Of a DNA stretch of 8,200 bases, positions 1 to 7,039 are shown one piece after another. A program made the position numbers and the translations under genes. Every line of letters begins with the position of its first letter. Within the stretch, counting starts at the first letter, position 1. Source of the DNA: Thermoplasmata archaeon (GTDB lineage Archaea; Thermoplasmatota; Thermoplasmata; Lutacidiplasmatales; UBA184); assembly GCA_030037875.1 (NCBI GenBank), contig JASHPV010000046.1:1-8200 (forward strand). The letters are read 5' to 3'. The notes beneath the pieces were generated by a model that ran no database searches, had not been told where the DNA came from, and was given only the letters and a program-made list of their open reading frames with translations.

Positions 1-590
1 AAGTCGAGGTCAAACGTCAGCTGTTCGAAGCCTTGGACGCCGTACTTCCCGAGCACGCGATACTCGGCTCGAACACCTCCTCACTTTCGATCACGCGCCT
101 GGCACGCGGGCTCCGTCACACGCCGCAGATCCTCGTAACCCACTTTTTCAACCCGCCGGTGACCCTTCCCCTGGTCGAGGTGGCCGGCGGTGTGGACACG
201 CGCGAGGACGTGGTCACCGACGTCATCGATTTCCTGCAGGGGCTCCGAAATCACCGCTATCCGCTCGTCCCGATCCGCGTCAAGGAATCTCCGGGGTTTG
301 TGGTGAATCGGCTCCTCATCCCGATCCTCGCCGAAGCCTGCTTCGAGCTGCAAGAGGGCCTCGCGAGCGCCCGCGACATCGACCAGGCGATGAAAGCCGG
401 CGCCGGCCTGCCGATGGGACCGTTCGAGCTCGCCGACCTGGTCGGGCTGGACGTCACGCTCGACGTGATGGACACCCTTTATCGAGAGTTCGAGGACCCG
501 AAGTACCGGACTCCCCCTATGCTCCGACGACTCGTTGACGCCGGCCACTTGGGCCGGAAGACCGGACGAGGATTCTACGAGTACACCTAG
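1..590 (+). CDS. 3-hydroxyacyl-CoA dehydrogenase, C-terminal two-thirds (5' end outside window)
   Basis: NAD-dependent oxidation of (3S)-3-hydroxyacyl-CoA to 3-oxoacyl-CoA, a beta-oxidation or butyryl-CoA-type step in the cytoplasm. The frame is open from base 3 to the TAG at 588-590, giving 195 visible residues; family members are about 280-290 residues, so roughly 90 with the N-terminal Rossmann GxGxxG are missing. Catalytic residues are readable: Ser in SNTSS (codon 69-71), His of HFFNP (141-143), Glu 12 residues later in LVEV (177-179), and Asn in PGFVVNR (306-308). The His-to-Glu spacing matches the known dyad. The C-terminal domain carries GPFELADLVGLD and ends in GRKTGRGFYEY, typical of the family. 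A TTG at 33 is internal, because the homologous sequence continues upstream of it. The next gene on this strand is an SCP2 protein 183 bases on. The family assignment is secure; the substrate chain length cannot be told. Confidence 0.95.
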   Translation, partial: VEVKRQLFEALDAVLPEHAILGSNTSSLSITRLARGLRHTPQILVTHFFNPPVTLPLVEVAGGVDTREDVVTDVIDFLQGLRNHRYPLVPIRVKESPGFVVNRLLIPILAEACFELQEGLASARDIDQAMKAGAGLPMGPFELADLVGLDVTLDVMDTLYREFEDPKYRTPPMLRRLVDAGHLGRKTGRGFYEYT

Positions 591-773
591 ACTTTCATTC
601 CCGACCCGCTGGCCCGAGGGCCCAGGTCGAACGTCCGAACCCGTTGGAGGTGGGGCCGAAGAATGGGTCCGGGCCGTTGAAGGGGGCGAGCGACGGGCAG
701 ACCCTGGGCGGATCTCCTGACGGGCATACCGGAGGGCTTTTGTGCGACAGGGACCCGTCAACCCGCAGGTTCC
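591..773. other. intergenic gap between the dehydrogenase and the SCP2 gene
   Basis: This 183-base stretch holds no convincing gene; the short open frames crossing it are arginine/glycine-rich and resemble nothing. A short GC palindrome (GGCC-CGAG-GGCC, 611-622) lies 21 bases after the dehydrogenase stop but has no T-tract behind it, so I do not call it a terminator. A pyrimidine patch, CTTTTGTG (737-744), is the only AT-leaning element about 30-37 bases before the SCP2 start and could be a weak TATA-like element. It is unclear whether the two genes share a transcript. Confidence 0.4.
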
Positions 774-1175
774 ATGGCCGCGTTTCCCTCTCCCGAATGG
801 GCCGCGCTGTTCAAGAATGCGATCAACGAGAACCCGGCCTACGCCCAGGCGGCCGCGGCGTGGGAGGGTGACCTGATGTTCGAGGTGCTCGCCGACAGTC
901 AAGCCGCTAAGGGGCCTGGCATCTATCTCGACCTGTCGCACGGGCAGTGCAAGGACGCGCGCTTCATCTCCGATCCGGCGACGGTGAGTCCCGAGTTCGT
1001 CTTTCGAGCGACGCGGGAGAACTGGCAGAAGGTCATGCGCAAGGAATTGGATCCGGTGAAGGCGTTCCTGAATGGGACGATCAAAATGTCGGGGAACCCG
1101 GCCAAGATCATGCGGTTCATCGGGGCCGCAAAGGAATTGCTCGAGACCGCGGGCTCTGTGCCGACCGATTCGTGA
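774..1175 (+). CDS. SCP2 sterol-binding/lipid-transfer domain protein
   Basis: A 133-residue protein, essentially one SCP2 domain. The family forms a hydrophobic pocket that binds fatty acyl or sterol-like lipids, and free-standing copies occur in many bacteria and archaea without a proven reaction. Recognisable features are the N-terminal FPSPEWAALFK helix (about residues 4-14), a WEGDLMFEV strand (30-38), YLDLSHGQCKDAR (51-63), a FRATRENWQKVM segment (77-88), and the typical C-terminal DPVKAFLNGTIKMSGNPAKI block (93-112) with its trailing amphipathic helix. There is no signal peptide or membrane segment, so it is probably cytoplasmic. The ATG at 774 gives the normal domain length; AGGTT lies just upstream, which is at best a weak ribosome site. 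It follows an acyl-CoA dehydrogenase gene, fitting a role in handling acyl-CoAs. It converges with the minus-strand hydrolase-fold gene, with only 17 bases between the two stops. Confidence 0.88.
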   Translation: MAAFPSPEWAALFKNAINENPAYAQAAAAWEGDLMFEVLADSQAAKGPGIYLDLSHGQCKDARFISDPATVSPEFVFRATRENWQKVMRKELDPVKAFLNGTIKMSGNPAKIMRFIGAAKELLETAGSVPTDS

Positions 1176-1192
1176 GACCGTCGAGCTCTCCT

Positions 1193-2254
1193 CTATCCTG
1201 TCGCCGCCGGAGCACCCGGCGCAGCGGGACTCGCCGCGGCGGGCGTCGCCGCGGGTTTCGGAGTGACCGAGGCGGCCCCGGGGGTTGGGACGGCCGGGGG
1301 CGCCACGGTCTTGGGCGGCGGGGGAGGTCTCGGAGGAGGGGGCTGCAGACGGCTCCTGAGGAACGCCAGGATGCGTCCCCAGGCGGCCTCGGCCAGCGCG
1401 AGGTCGTACGCCCCGAGGTCTTGGGCCAGGAAATTCCTGCGCGCGCCCGGGAAGTCGGCGTACTCCACCGGGGAGGCGACTTGGGTTGAGCGCGACTCGA
1501 ACGCGTGTCGAGAACGCCGCGATGAGCTGTCCCGGCCCGCGTCGACAAAGAGCGTGGGCGCGGTGACGAGCTCCACATAGCCGGGAGGTCGGACCGGCAC
1601 CGGGTAAGCGAGCACTACGGCGCTGAGCTTTTGCTCCTCGCCGGCCACCCCGAGCGCCAGCGATCCGCCAAACCCCACTCCAAAGATGGCCGTCTTTTCC
1701 GAATCTGCCAGGGGTCGATTCCGAAGGCACTGGAGTGCGTCCTGGTAGTAGAGCACGAGCTTCCGAGTCCGGGCGGATTGGAGGGGAACCCCCCCACCCA
1801 GGTATGCTCCGGTGCGCGTGGTCAGGTGTTCCGAGAAGCCAATTCCGGCCGTTTTGCTCACTTCCGGGATCAGCGCTTCGTACCCATCCTTAGCAAATCG
1901 GATGGCCGCATCGAGCAGCACGGTCGTCACACCATACACATCGGGCGTGATCAGGACGGTGGGGTGCCGCACGACCTTCGTGGGCGTGAGCACAATCGCG
2001 GTGGACTGGCCCGTTTTCGACTGCGCGGTCTCGAACCAAATCCGGTCGCTCCGGTACGGTGGAAGCGGTGCCCCGGGTTTGATCGTTGTGTTGAGCCAGG
2101 TCTTGTTCAGAAAGTCGAGGACGCAGAGCTTGTACCGCTCTTTCTGAAGGACGATGACGGCCTGGCGCTTCCCGCAGATGTCGCAGACCCCGATGACGCC
2201 GCTACCGAAGACCGGCGGGAAATCGGGCAACATGAGGTCCTGATCGTCGCTCAT
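1193..2254 (-). CDS. dienelactone hydrolase-fold protein with degenerate active site, N-terminal Cys cluster and Pro/Ala-rich tail
   Basis: A 353-residue alpha/beta-hydrolase of the dienelactone hydrolase type. Active members use a Cys-Asp-His triad to open lactones or esters. Residues about 85-300 show the fold: TVLITPDVYGV (99-109), the nucleophile-elbow region IFGVGFGGSLAL (190-201), FVDAGRD with the acid Asp242, and PGARRNF (269-275). The family elbow is G-x-C-x-G-G, but here the Cys position is Gly194. The His expected in GAxHxF aligns with Arg273. So two of the three triad residues appear lost, suggesting a non-catalytic or repurposed protein. The N-terminus has Cys24, Cys27 and Cys44, a partial zinc-ribbon-like cluster. 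From about residue 304 a 50-residue Pro/Ala/Thr-rich tail follows, probably disordered. It is the last gene of the ligase-PIN operon; its ATG overlaps the PIN stop as ATGA, behind a good Shine-Dalgarno. The substrate or role is unknown. Confidence 0.85.
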   Translation of the reverse strand: MSDDQDLMLPDFPPVFGSGVIGVCDICGKRQAVIVLQKERYKLCVLDFLNKTWLNTTIKPGAPLPPYRSDRIWFETAQSKTGQSTAIVLTPTKVVRHPTVLITPDVYGVTTVLLDAAIRFAKDGYEALIPEVSKTAGIGFSEHLTTRTGAYLGGGVPLQSARTRKLVLYYQDALQCLRNRPLADSEKTAIFGVGFGGSLALGVAGEEQKLSAVVLAYPVPVRPPGYVELVTAPTLFVDAGRDSSSRRSRHAFESRSTQVASPVEYADFPGARRNFLAQDLGAYDLALAEAAWGRILAFLRSRLQPPPPRPPPPPKTVAPPAVPTPGAASVTPKPAATPAAASPAAPGAPAATG

Positions 2255-2739
2255 GATGACCTCCGACCGCCGGGGTGAACGGTACGACCGGCGGGCGGAA
2301 GATAACGATTACCGGCCCGTGTTTTCCTTGGGCGGGGAGTGGCGACGGACCGGTGAGGCGAAACGGCCCGGTCCAGATGGGATTTTCCCCGGGGGAAGAG
2401 TACGGGAATTCCGGCCTCGAGGAGCCGGACCCTCAGAGCTCGGTCTCCGGTGAGCACCCACGCCTTCAAGCGACGGCCCAGGTCGACGAGCGAATCATCC
2501 CCTTGAACTGCCGTGAGCGCCACTTCGAACCGGCGGGCAAACTCGCGGGCCGCGCGGGCCTTCGTGTTTCCCCGCTCCGCTATCCGCTCGAGTTCGCCTA
2601 GCACCGACGACGGGACGAGGATTTGGGCGCCGTCCACCTGGCCATAGACCTCCTCCTCGAGCCGAAAATGCGAGGTGAACGGCAGGAGCAACGCGTTCGC
2701 GTCGACCAGGACAACGGGTCGCGTATTCGGCGGCGGCAT
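2251..2739 (-). CDS. PIN-domain ribonuclease-like protein (Fcf1/VapC9-like) with basic C-terminal tail
   Basis: A 162-residue PIN-fold protein, a predicted Mg2+/Mn2+-dependent ribonuclease. The expected acidic residues are present: Asp13 in VLVDANALLLPF, Glu49 in VPSSVLGELERI, Asp82 in the GDDSLVDLG stretch, and Asp99 in WVLTGDRALR. Residues about 8-122 form the complete domain, ending in IPVLFPRGKSHLD. It resembles the archaeal Fcf1/VapC9-like group (rRNA processing or toxin-like) rather than small bacterial VapC. No antitoxin-type partner lies beside it. Residues 123-162 are an Arg/Pro-rich, basic extension of low complexity, either an RNA-binding tail or read-through of former intergenic sequence. 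The start is the ATG at 2739, one base after the ligase TAA; a longer frame from 2769 would run into the ligase gene and add nothing PIN-like. The stop overlaps the downstream ATG by four bases. The family is fairly secure, the target RNA unknown. Confidence 0.85.
   Translation of the reverse strand: MPPPNTRPVVLVDANALLLPFTSHFRLEEEVYGQVDGAQILVPSSVLGELERIAERGNTKARAAREFARRFEVALTAVQGDDSLVDLGRRLKAWVLTGDRALRVRLLEAGIPVLFPRGKSHLDRAVSPHRSVATPRPRKTRAGNRYLPPAGRTVHPGGRRSS
2259..2264 (-). promoter_or_regulatory. Shine-Dalgarno for the dienelactone hydrolase-fold gene
   Basis: GGAGGT on the minus strand, four bases before the ATG at 2254. It fixes this start and shows that the internal operon gene is translated by ribosome binding as well as coupled to the upstream PIN gene. 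The leading genes in the window lack any comparable motif, a contrast common in archaea that use leaderless first genes. Confidence 0.75.
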
Positions 2740-2740
2740 C

Positions 2741-4336
2741 TTACCCGGGCCGCTTGATGGAAATGCCAAGCTTTTCCCGGTCGGACTCGCGGCCGGTCAG
2801 TTTTCCCTTCAACAGGTAGCGCTGCGCCTTTTGATTCGCCGTCTTGGGTATCTCCTGAATGAACTCTAGATACCGGGGAACCATGAAGAACGGGAGCCGG
2901 TCGGCGGCGAAGAGGAAGAGTTCCTCCGGGATCACCACCGCGCCGGGGCGGAGCTGGACGAAAGCTTTCACGTCCTCCTCTCCGATTTCGGCCGGAACTC
3001 CGACCACCACGGTCTCGAACACGGCGGGGTGCTGGTTGAGAACTGTCTCCACGTCGTAGGGAGCGAGGTTCTCCCCCCGGCGTCGGATGACGTCCTTCTT
3101 TCGGTCGAGGAAATAGTAGTAGCCGTCGGCGTCCCGCTTCATCAGATCGCCGGTGTGGAACCACAGGTTCCGCCACGCCTCGACCGTCTTCTCGGGCTTG
3201 CGATAGTATTCGAGAAACATCGTGAAGGGCGCGCGGGGGCGCACGATCAGCTCGCCCGGAGTTCCGGCGGCCACCGGCTCGTCGTGATCGTCGACGATCT
3301 CGGCCTCAACGAATCCGAGTGGCGTGCCTACGGATCCCACGCGGATGGCGCCCGGCGGGTTCATCAAGGTGGTGCAGCCGCATTCGGTCATTCCATACAG
3401 CTCGATGATTCGGAGTCCAAAACGGGCCTCGAACTTCGGCCAGACCTCCTTCGTCGCGCCGGCGGTAAGCGCCACGCGGACCCCATGACCGCGATCGGTC
3501 GGCTTGGCCGGCTGCTTGAACAGGACGTTCACCATCGCGATCAGCAGCGAGACGTGGGTGGCCCCATACCGGGCCGCGACCTCCCAGTACGTGGAGGCAT
3601 GAAACCGCTCGTCGAACGCGGCGGTCAGGTCGTTGAGCAACGCGGTCAACATGGTCATCTCTTGTGCGTTACAGTGAAAGAGCGGAAGGCCGGTGAACAG
3701 GACGGACCCCGCGTCGAGCTCGCTCCGGAGACCGATCTCGCGGGGGGTCGTCAGGTACTTCTCGTGCGGTATGACCGCTCCCTTGGGGGGTCCGGTCGTC
3801 CCGCTGGTGTACAGGATCGCCGCCGGGTCCGAGGGGCGCGGCGGTTCCACTGAGGGCGGCGGGACCGAGGACCGGAGCTCCGACCACGGCCGCATGCCCG
3901 TGGGTAGCTCGACTTTCGAGCCCGCATCAGGAGTCACCCACTCGTGGGTAAACTGAAGCGACGCTCGAATCGGTTCATAGACCGGGAGGAGCGACGGATC
4001 CACCACCACAGAGCGGGCCTGACAGTCGTCCAGTTCGTAGCGCAAGAGCTCACCCTTGAGGGCCGTATTGAGCGGCACGAGCACGGCGCCGAGCTTCGCA
4101 AGGGCGAACCAGAGCAACGGAAACTCCGGTCGATTGTAAAGAAGGGAGGCCACGCGGTCGCCCCGGGCCACCCCGGCCTCCGCGAGGCCGGCGGCCAAGC
4201 GGTCCGTTTCCTGGTCGAGCTGGGAGTACGTGAGGGTATGGTCGGCGAACCGTAGAGCAGGCCGGTCCTCGTTTTTCTTGGCCTTTGCCCGGATCAAGCT
4301 TGCGAGGTCGTGGAACTGCTCGGCCGCCGTCAGCAT
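2741..4336 (-). CDS. AMP-forming acyl-CoA synthetase (CaiC-like carnitine/crotonobetaine-CoA ligase or medium-chain acyl-CoA ligase)
   Basis: A 531-residue adenylate-forming ligase that activates a carboxylic acid to acyl-AMP and then acyl-CoA, in the cytoplasm. All core motifs are present: the phosphate-binding TSGTTGPPKG (177-186), ELYGMTEC (312-319), WFHTGDL (392-398), the hinge region YFLDRKKDVIRRRGENL (408-424) and the catalytic-lysine motif PKTANQKAQR with Lys503. The GEN(L/I) plus NQHPAVFE context and the short DREKLG-type C-terminus resemble CaiC-like ligases, but the substrate cannot be assigned from sequence. The ATG at 4336 begins MLTAAEQFHDLASL, a normal family N-terminus; the frame extends upstream as an antisense shadow over the Nudix gene. 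It leads a three-gene operon, with the PIN gene starting one base after its TAA. The upstream region is shared with the divergent Nudix gene. It fits with the dehydrogenase and SCP2 protein in acyl-CoA metabolism. Confidence 0.93.
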   Translation of the reverse strand: MLTAAEQFHDLASLIRAKAKKNEDRPALRFADHTLTYSQLDQETDRLAAGLAEAGVARGDRVASLLYNRPEFPLLWFALAKLGAVLVPLNTALKGELLRYELDDCQARSVVVDPSLLPVYEPIRASLQFTHEWVTPDAGSKVELPTGMRPWSELRSSVPPPSVEPPRPSDPAAILYTSGTTGPPKGAVIPHEKYLTTPREIGLRSELDAGSVLFTGLPLFHCNAQEMTMLTALLNDLTAAFDERFHASTYWEVAARYGATHVSLLIAMVNVLFKQPAKPTDRGHGVRVALTAGATKEVWPKFEARFGLRIIELYGMTECGCTTLMNPPGAIRVGSVGTPLGFVEAEIVDDHDEPVAAGTPGELIVRPRAPFTMFLEYYRKPEKTVEAWRNLWFHTGDLMKRDADGYYYFLDRKKDVIRRRGENLAPYDVETVLNQHPAVFETVVVGVPAEIGEEDVKAFVQLRPGAVVIPEELFLFAADRLPFFMVPRYLEFIQEIPKTANQKAQRYLLKGKLTGRESDREKLGISIKRPG

Positions 4337-4423
4337 GATGTACGGGCGCCGAGCCGGCCGAGAGGGATAAACGTTCGGCTTGAGGTCCGCAGGGTTCTTA
4401 GCGCACCAGGTTCTCGCACGGCT
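4337..4423. promoter_or_regulatory. divergent promoter region between the acyl-CoA ligase and Nudix genes
   Basis: An 87-base spacer must hold both promoters. On the minus strand an AT-leaning element, CGTTTATCC (4365-4373), lies 29-37 bases before the ligase ATG. On the plus strand GTTCTTAG (4394-4401) lies 23-30 bases before the Nudix GTG, the spacing expected of an archaeal TATA box driving a leaderless or nearly leaderless transcript. Neither start has a Shine-Dalgarno. Both elements are weak matches, and the reading depends on the archaeal assignment. Confidence 0.4.
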
Positions 4424-4903
4424 GTGAGTCCTACGTCCCAGCCATTCCGGGCCGACCGACCGTCGGTGGCGGAGCTCGCCGCAGGCGCGGTCGTGGTCGA
4501 GCCCAAGGAACGTCGCTTTCTTCTCCTCCACGAGCCGGCCGAAGATCGGTGGTGTTTCCCGAAGGGACACGTCGATCCGGGAGAGACCTTGCTCGAGACC
4601 GCGCGCCGGGAAGTGGCGGAGGAGAGCGGAATCGTCGACCTCGATATCCGGGAGGAACTGGGCGAGGTGGCGTATCGTTTCTACCAGCCGCTTCGGGACC
4701 GGAACGTGTTCAAGACGTCGGTCTATTTCCTCGCATTCACCACGGAGACCCAAACCACGTTAGAAACCACGTTCGATGAAGCCCGTTGGCCACTCGCTCG
4801 AGATGCGGAGCGACTTTTGAAATTCGACACGGACCGAAGAATGTTGGCCGCCGCCGTGGCCCGACTCGAACCTGCCCTGGCGCGTAAGGGTCGCGCGCGG
4901 TAG
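4424..4903 (+). CDS. Nudix hydrolase, probably bis(5'-nucleosyl)-tetraphosphatase (Ap4A hydrolase) type
   Basis: A 159-residue Nudix protein that hydrolyses a nucleoside diphosphate linked to another moiety. The Nudix box GX5EX7REUXEEXGU is perfect: residues 48-70, from GHVDPGE through REVAEESGI, supplying the metal-binding glutamates. The preceding WCFPKGHVDPGE and the simple N-terminal strand AAGAVVVEP are typical of asymmetric diadenosine-tetraphosphatases, so Ap4A or a similar dinucleotide is the likely substrate; mRNA-cap-like or sugar-nucleotide hydrolysis cannot be excluded. The start is uncertain: GTG at 4424 is chosen because a TATA-like element lies about 25 bases before it, while GTG at 4466 would also keep the whole domain. 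The open frame reaches back to 4310, but that part overlaps the divergent ligase gene and looks non-homologous. The gene is transcribed away from the ligase and ends 34 bases from the convergent hutU stop. Confidence 0.88.
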   Translation: MSPTSQPFRADRPSVAELAAGAVVVEPKERRFLLLHEPAEDRWCFPKGHVDPGETLLETARREVAEESGIVDLDIREELGEVAYRFYQPLRDRNVFKTSVYFLAFTTETQTTLETTFDEARWPLARDAERLLKFDTDRRMLAAAVARLEPALARKGRAR

Positions 4904-4922
4904 CCGTTGGCCTACGCAGGGG

Positions 4923-4927
4923 AAAAA
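4923..4927 (-). terminator. possible T-tract terminator of hutU
   Basis: On the minus strand a TTTTT run begins 11 bases beyond the hutU stop codon, in the 34-base convergent gap. Archaeal RNA polymerase can stop at such U-runs without a hairpin. No clear stem precedes it. Five T residues is a minimal signal. Confidence 0.3.
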
Positions 4928-4937
4928 CCGGTCTCTG

Positions 4938-6599
<1,662 letters not shown>

Positions 6600-6620
6600 C
6601 AATATCCATACCGGATGAAT

Positions 6621-6630
6621 CTACGAAAGC
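6621..6630 (-). promoter_or_regulatory. TATA-like element upstream of hutU
   Basis: GCTTTCGTAG on the minus strand lies 22-31 bases before the hutU ATG, the distance expected for an archaeal TATA box with transcription starting at or near the start codon. It is a weak match, and there is no ribosome-binding site to suggest a leader. Confidence 0.3.
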
Positions 6631-6715
6631 TTGTCGCCCGCCCCCTCCGCAGGTGGCTGGGAGCTGAGGTGCGCCGGATGCTCGCCGTCGAAGCCTGCTT
6701 CCGGAGGGAGAGCGG

Positions 6716-6723
6716 TTCATATT
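6716..6723 (+). promoter_or_regulatory. TATA-like element upstream of tRNA-Thr
   Basis: TTCATATT is the most AT-rich patch in the 163-base gap between hutU and the tRNA. It is centred about 43 bases before the mature tRNA. With archaeal spacing, transcription would start near 6746, giving a leader of about 17 bases that would contain most of the left arm of the flanking inverted repeat. Confidence 0.4.
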
Positions 6724-6741
6724 GGCGGGAGTCTGAGCCGG

Positions 6742-6897
6742 GGGTGTGGTCCCGCACTGAATGCCGCTATAGCTCAGCAGGTAGAGCAGCTGATTTGTAA
6801 TCAGCAGGTCGGGGGTTCGACTCCCTCTAGCGGCTGGCTTTCCTGCGGCTCCCGGATTCGAAACCGCATTCAGGCCCCGGTCAGGGACCAGCCACCC
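6742..6897. repeat. interrupted inverted repeat flanking the tRNA-Thr gene
   Basis: Left arm: GGGTG (6742-6746), TGGTCCC (6747-6753) and CTGAATGC (6757-6764). Right arm, in mirror order: GCATTCAG (6866-6873), GGGACCA (6884-6890) and CACCC (6893-6897). Together these give 20 Watson-Crick pairs in three nested helices, with an asymmetric internal loop of 3 against 10 bases and a 2-base bulge. The innermost helix includes the first two bases of the tRNA, so it would compete with the first acceptor pairs. It may be a leader-trailer stem of the precursor, a transcription-control structure, or chance in GC-rich DNA. Confidence 0.55.
6763..6835 (+). tRNA. tRNA-Thr (anticodon TGT)
   Basis: A 73-base gene folds into a complete cloverleaf. 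The acceptor GCCGCTA (6763-6769) pairs with TAGCGGC (6828-6834), with discriminator T at 6835. The D stem is GCTC/GAGC (6772-6775/6784-6787). The anticodon stem GCTGA/TCAGC (6789-6793/6801-6805) encloses the loop TTTGTAA with anticodon TGT at 6796-6798, decoding ACA and, by wobble, ACG. The variable loop is AGGTC. The T stem GGGGG/CCCTC, with one G-T pair, closes the loop TTCGACT. CCA is not encoded, so it must be added after transcription, as in most archaea and many bacteria. There is no intron. Confidence 0.98.
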
Positions 6898-7039
6898 TAG
6901 CGAGAACAATACCCTCTGTTCGAAAAGGTCCGTTCGCCGGTGGTCACACGTTCATGCGGTCAGGGTGCCCGATTCAGAGCGCGGTGGGCGAGATCGCTCG
7001 GAGGCGGGGACTTAATCTAAAGGACCCAGTTTTGACGGC
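6836..7039. other. non-coding gap between tRNA-Thr and the serine hydrolase gene
   Basis: This 204-base stretch carries no protein gene I can support. It contains the right arm of the tRNA-flanking inverted repeat and, at its end, the promoter-like element of the serine hydrolase. The open frames crossing it and the tRNA are artefacts of the tRNA sequence. No tRNA 3'-end duplication (attachment site) is visible. Confidence 0.5.
7011..7020 (+). promoter_or_regulatory. TATA-like element upstream of the serine hydrolase
   Basis: CTTAATCTAA lies 20-29 bases before the ATG at 7040, in otherwise GC-rich DNA. This is the best TATA-like match in the window, and its spacing predicts transcription starting at the start codon itself (a leaderless mRNA). 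It contains an in-frame TAA (7013-7015), so translation cannot begin further upstream. Confidence 0.5.

Noticed and set aside
611..622. GC palindrome after the dehydrogenase as a terminator
   Set aside because: The stem is only four to five pairs with a very short loop and no following T-run.
81..1730. Long minus-strand open frame of 549 codons
   Set aside because: It runs antisense to the dehydrogenase and SCP2 genes and out of frame across the hydrolase-fold gene; its Arg/Gly/Pro-rich product has no recognisable domain. It is a GC-rich shadow.
2251..2739. PIN gene as half of a VapBC toxin-antitoxin pair
   Set aside because: No small DNA-binding antitoxin gene precedes it; its upstream neighbour is a full-length acyl-CoA ligase one base away, and the domain looks Fcf1/VapC9-like.
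2598..3176. 192-codon minus-strand frame across the ligase end and the PIN start
   Set aside because: It is a shifted frame of two well-supported genes; its Arg-rich product has no domain, and the ligase and PIN frames are each intact.
4337..4753. Upstream extension of the acyl-CoA ligase frame
   Set aside because: The extra N-terminal residues are antisense to the Nudix gene and unlike any ligase; the normal family N-terminus begins at the ATG at 4336.
6763..6900. tRNA-Thr as integration site of a mobile element
   Set aside because: No repeat of the tRNA 3' end, integrase gene or foreign-looking block is present in the window.
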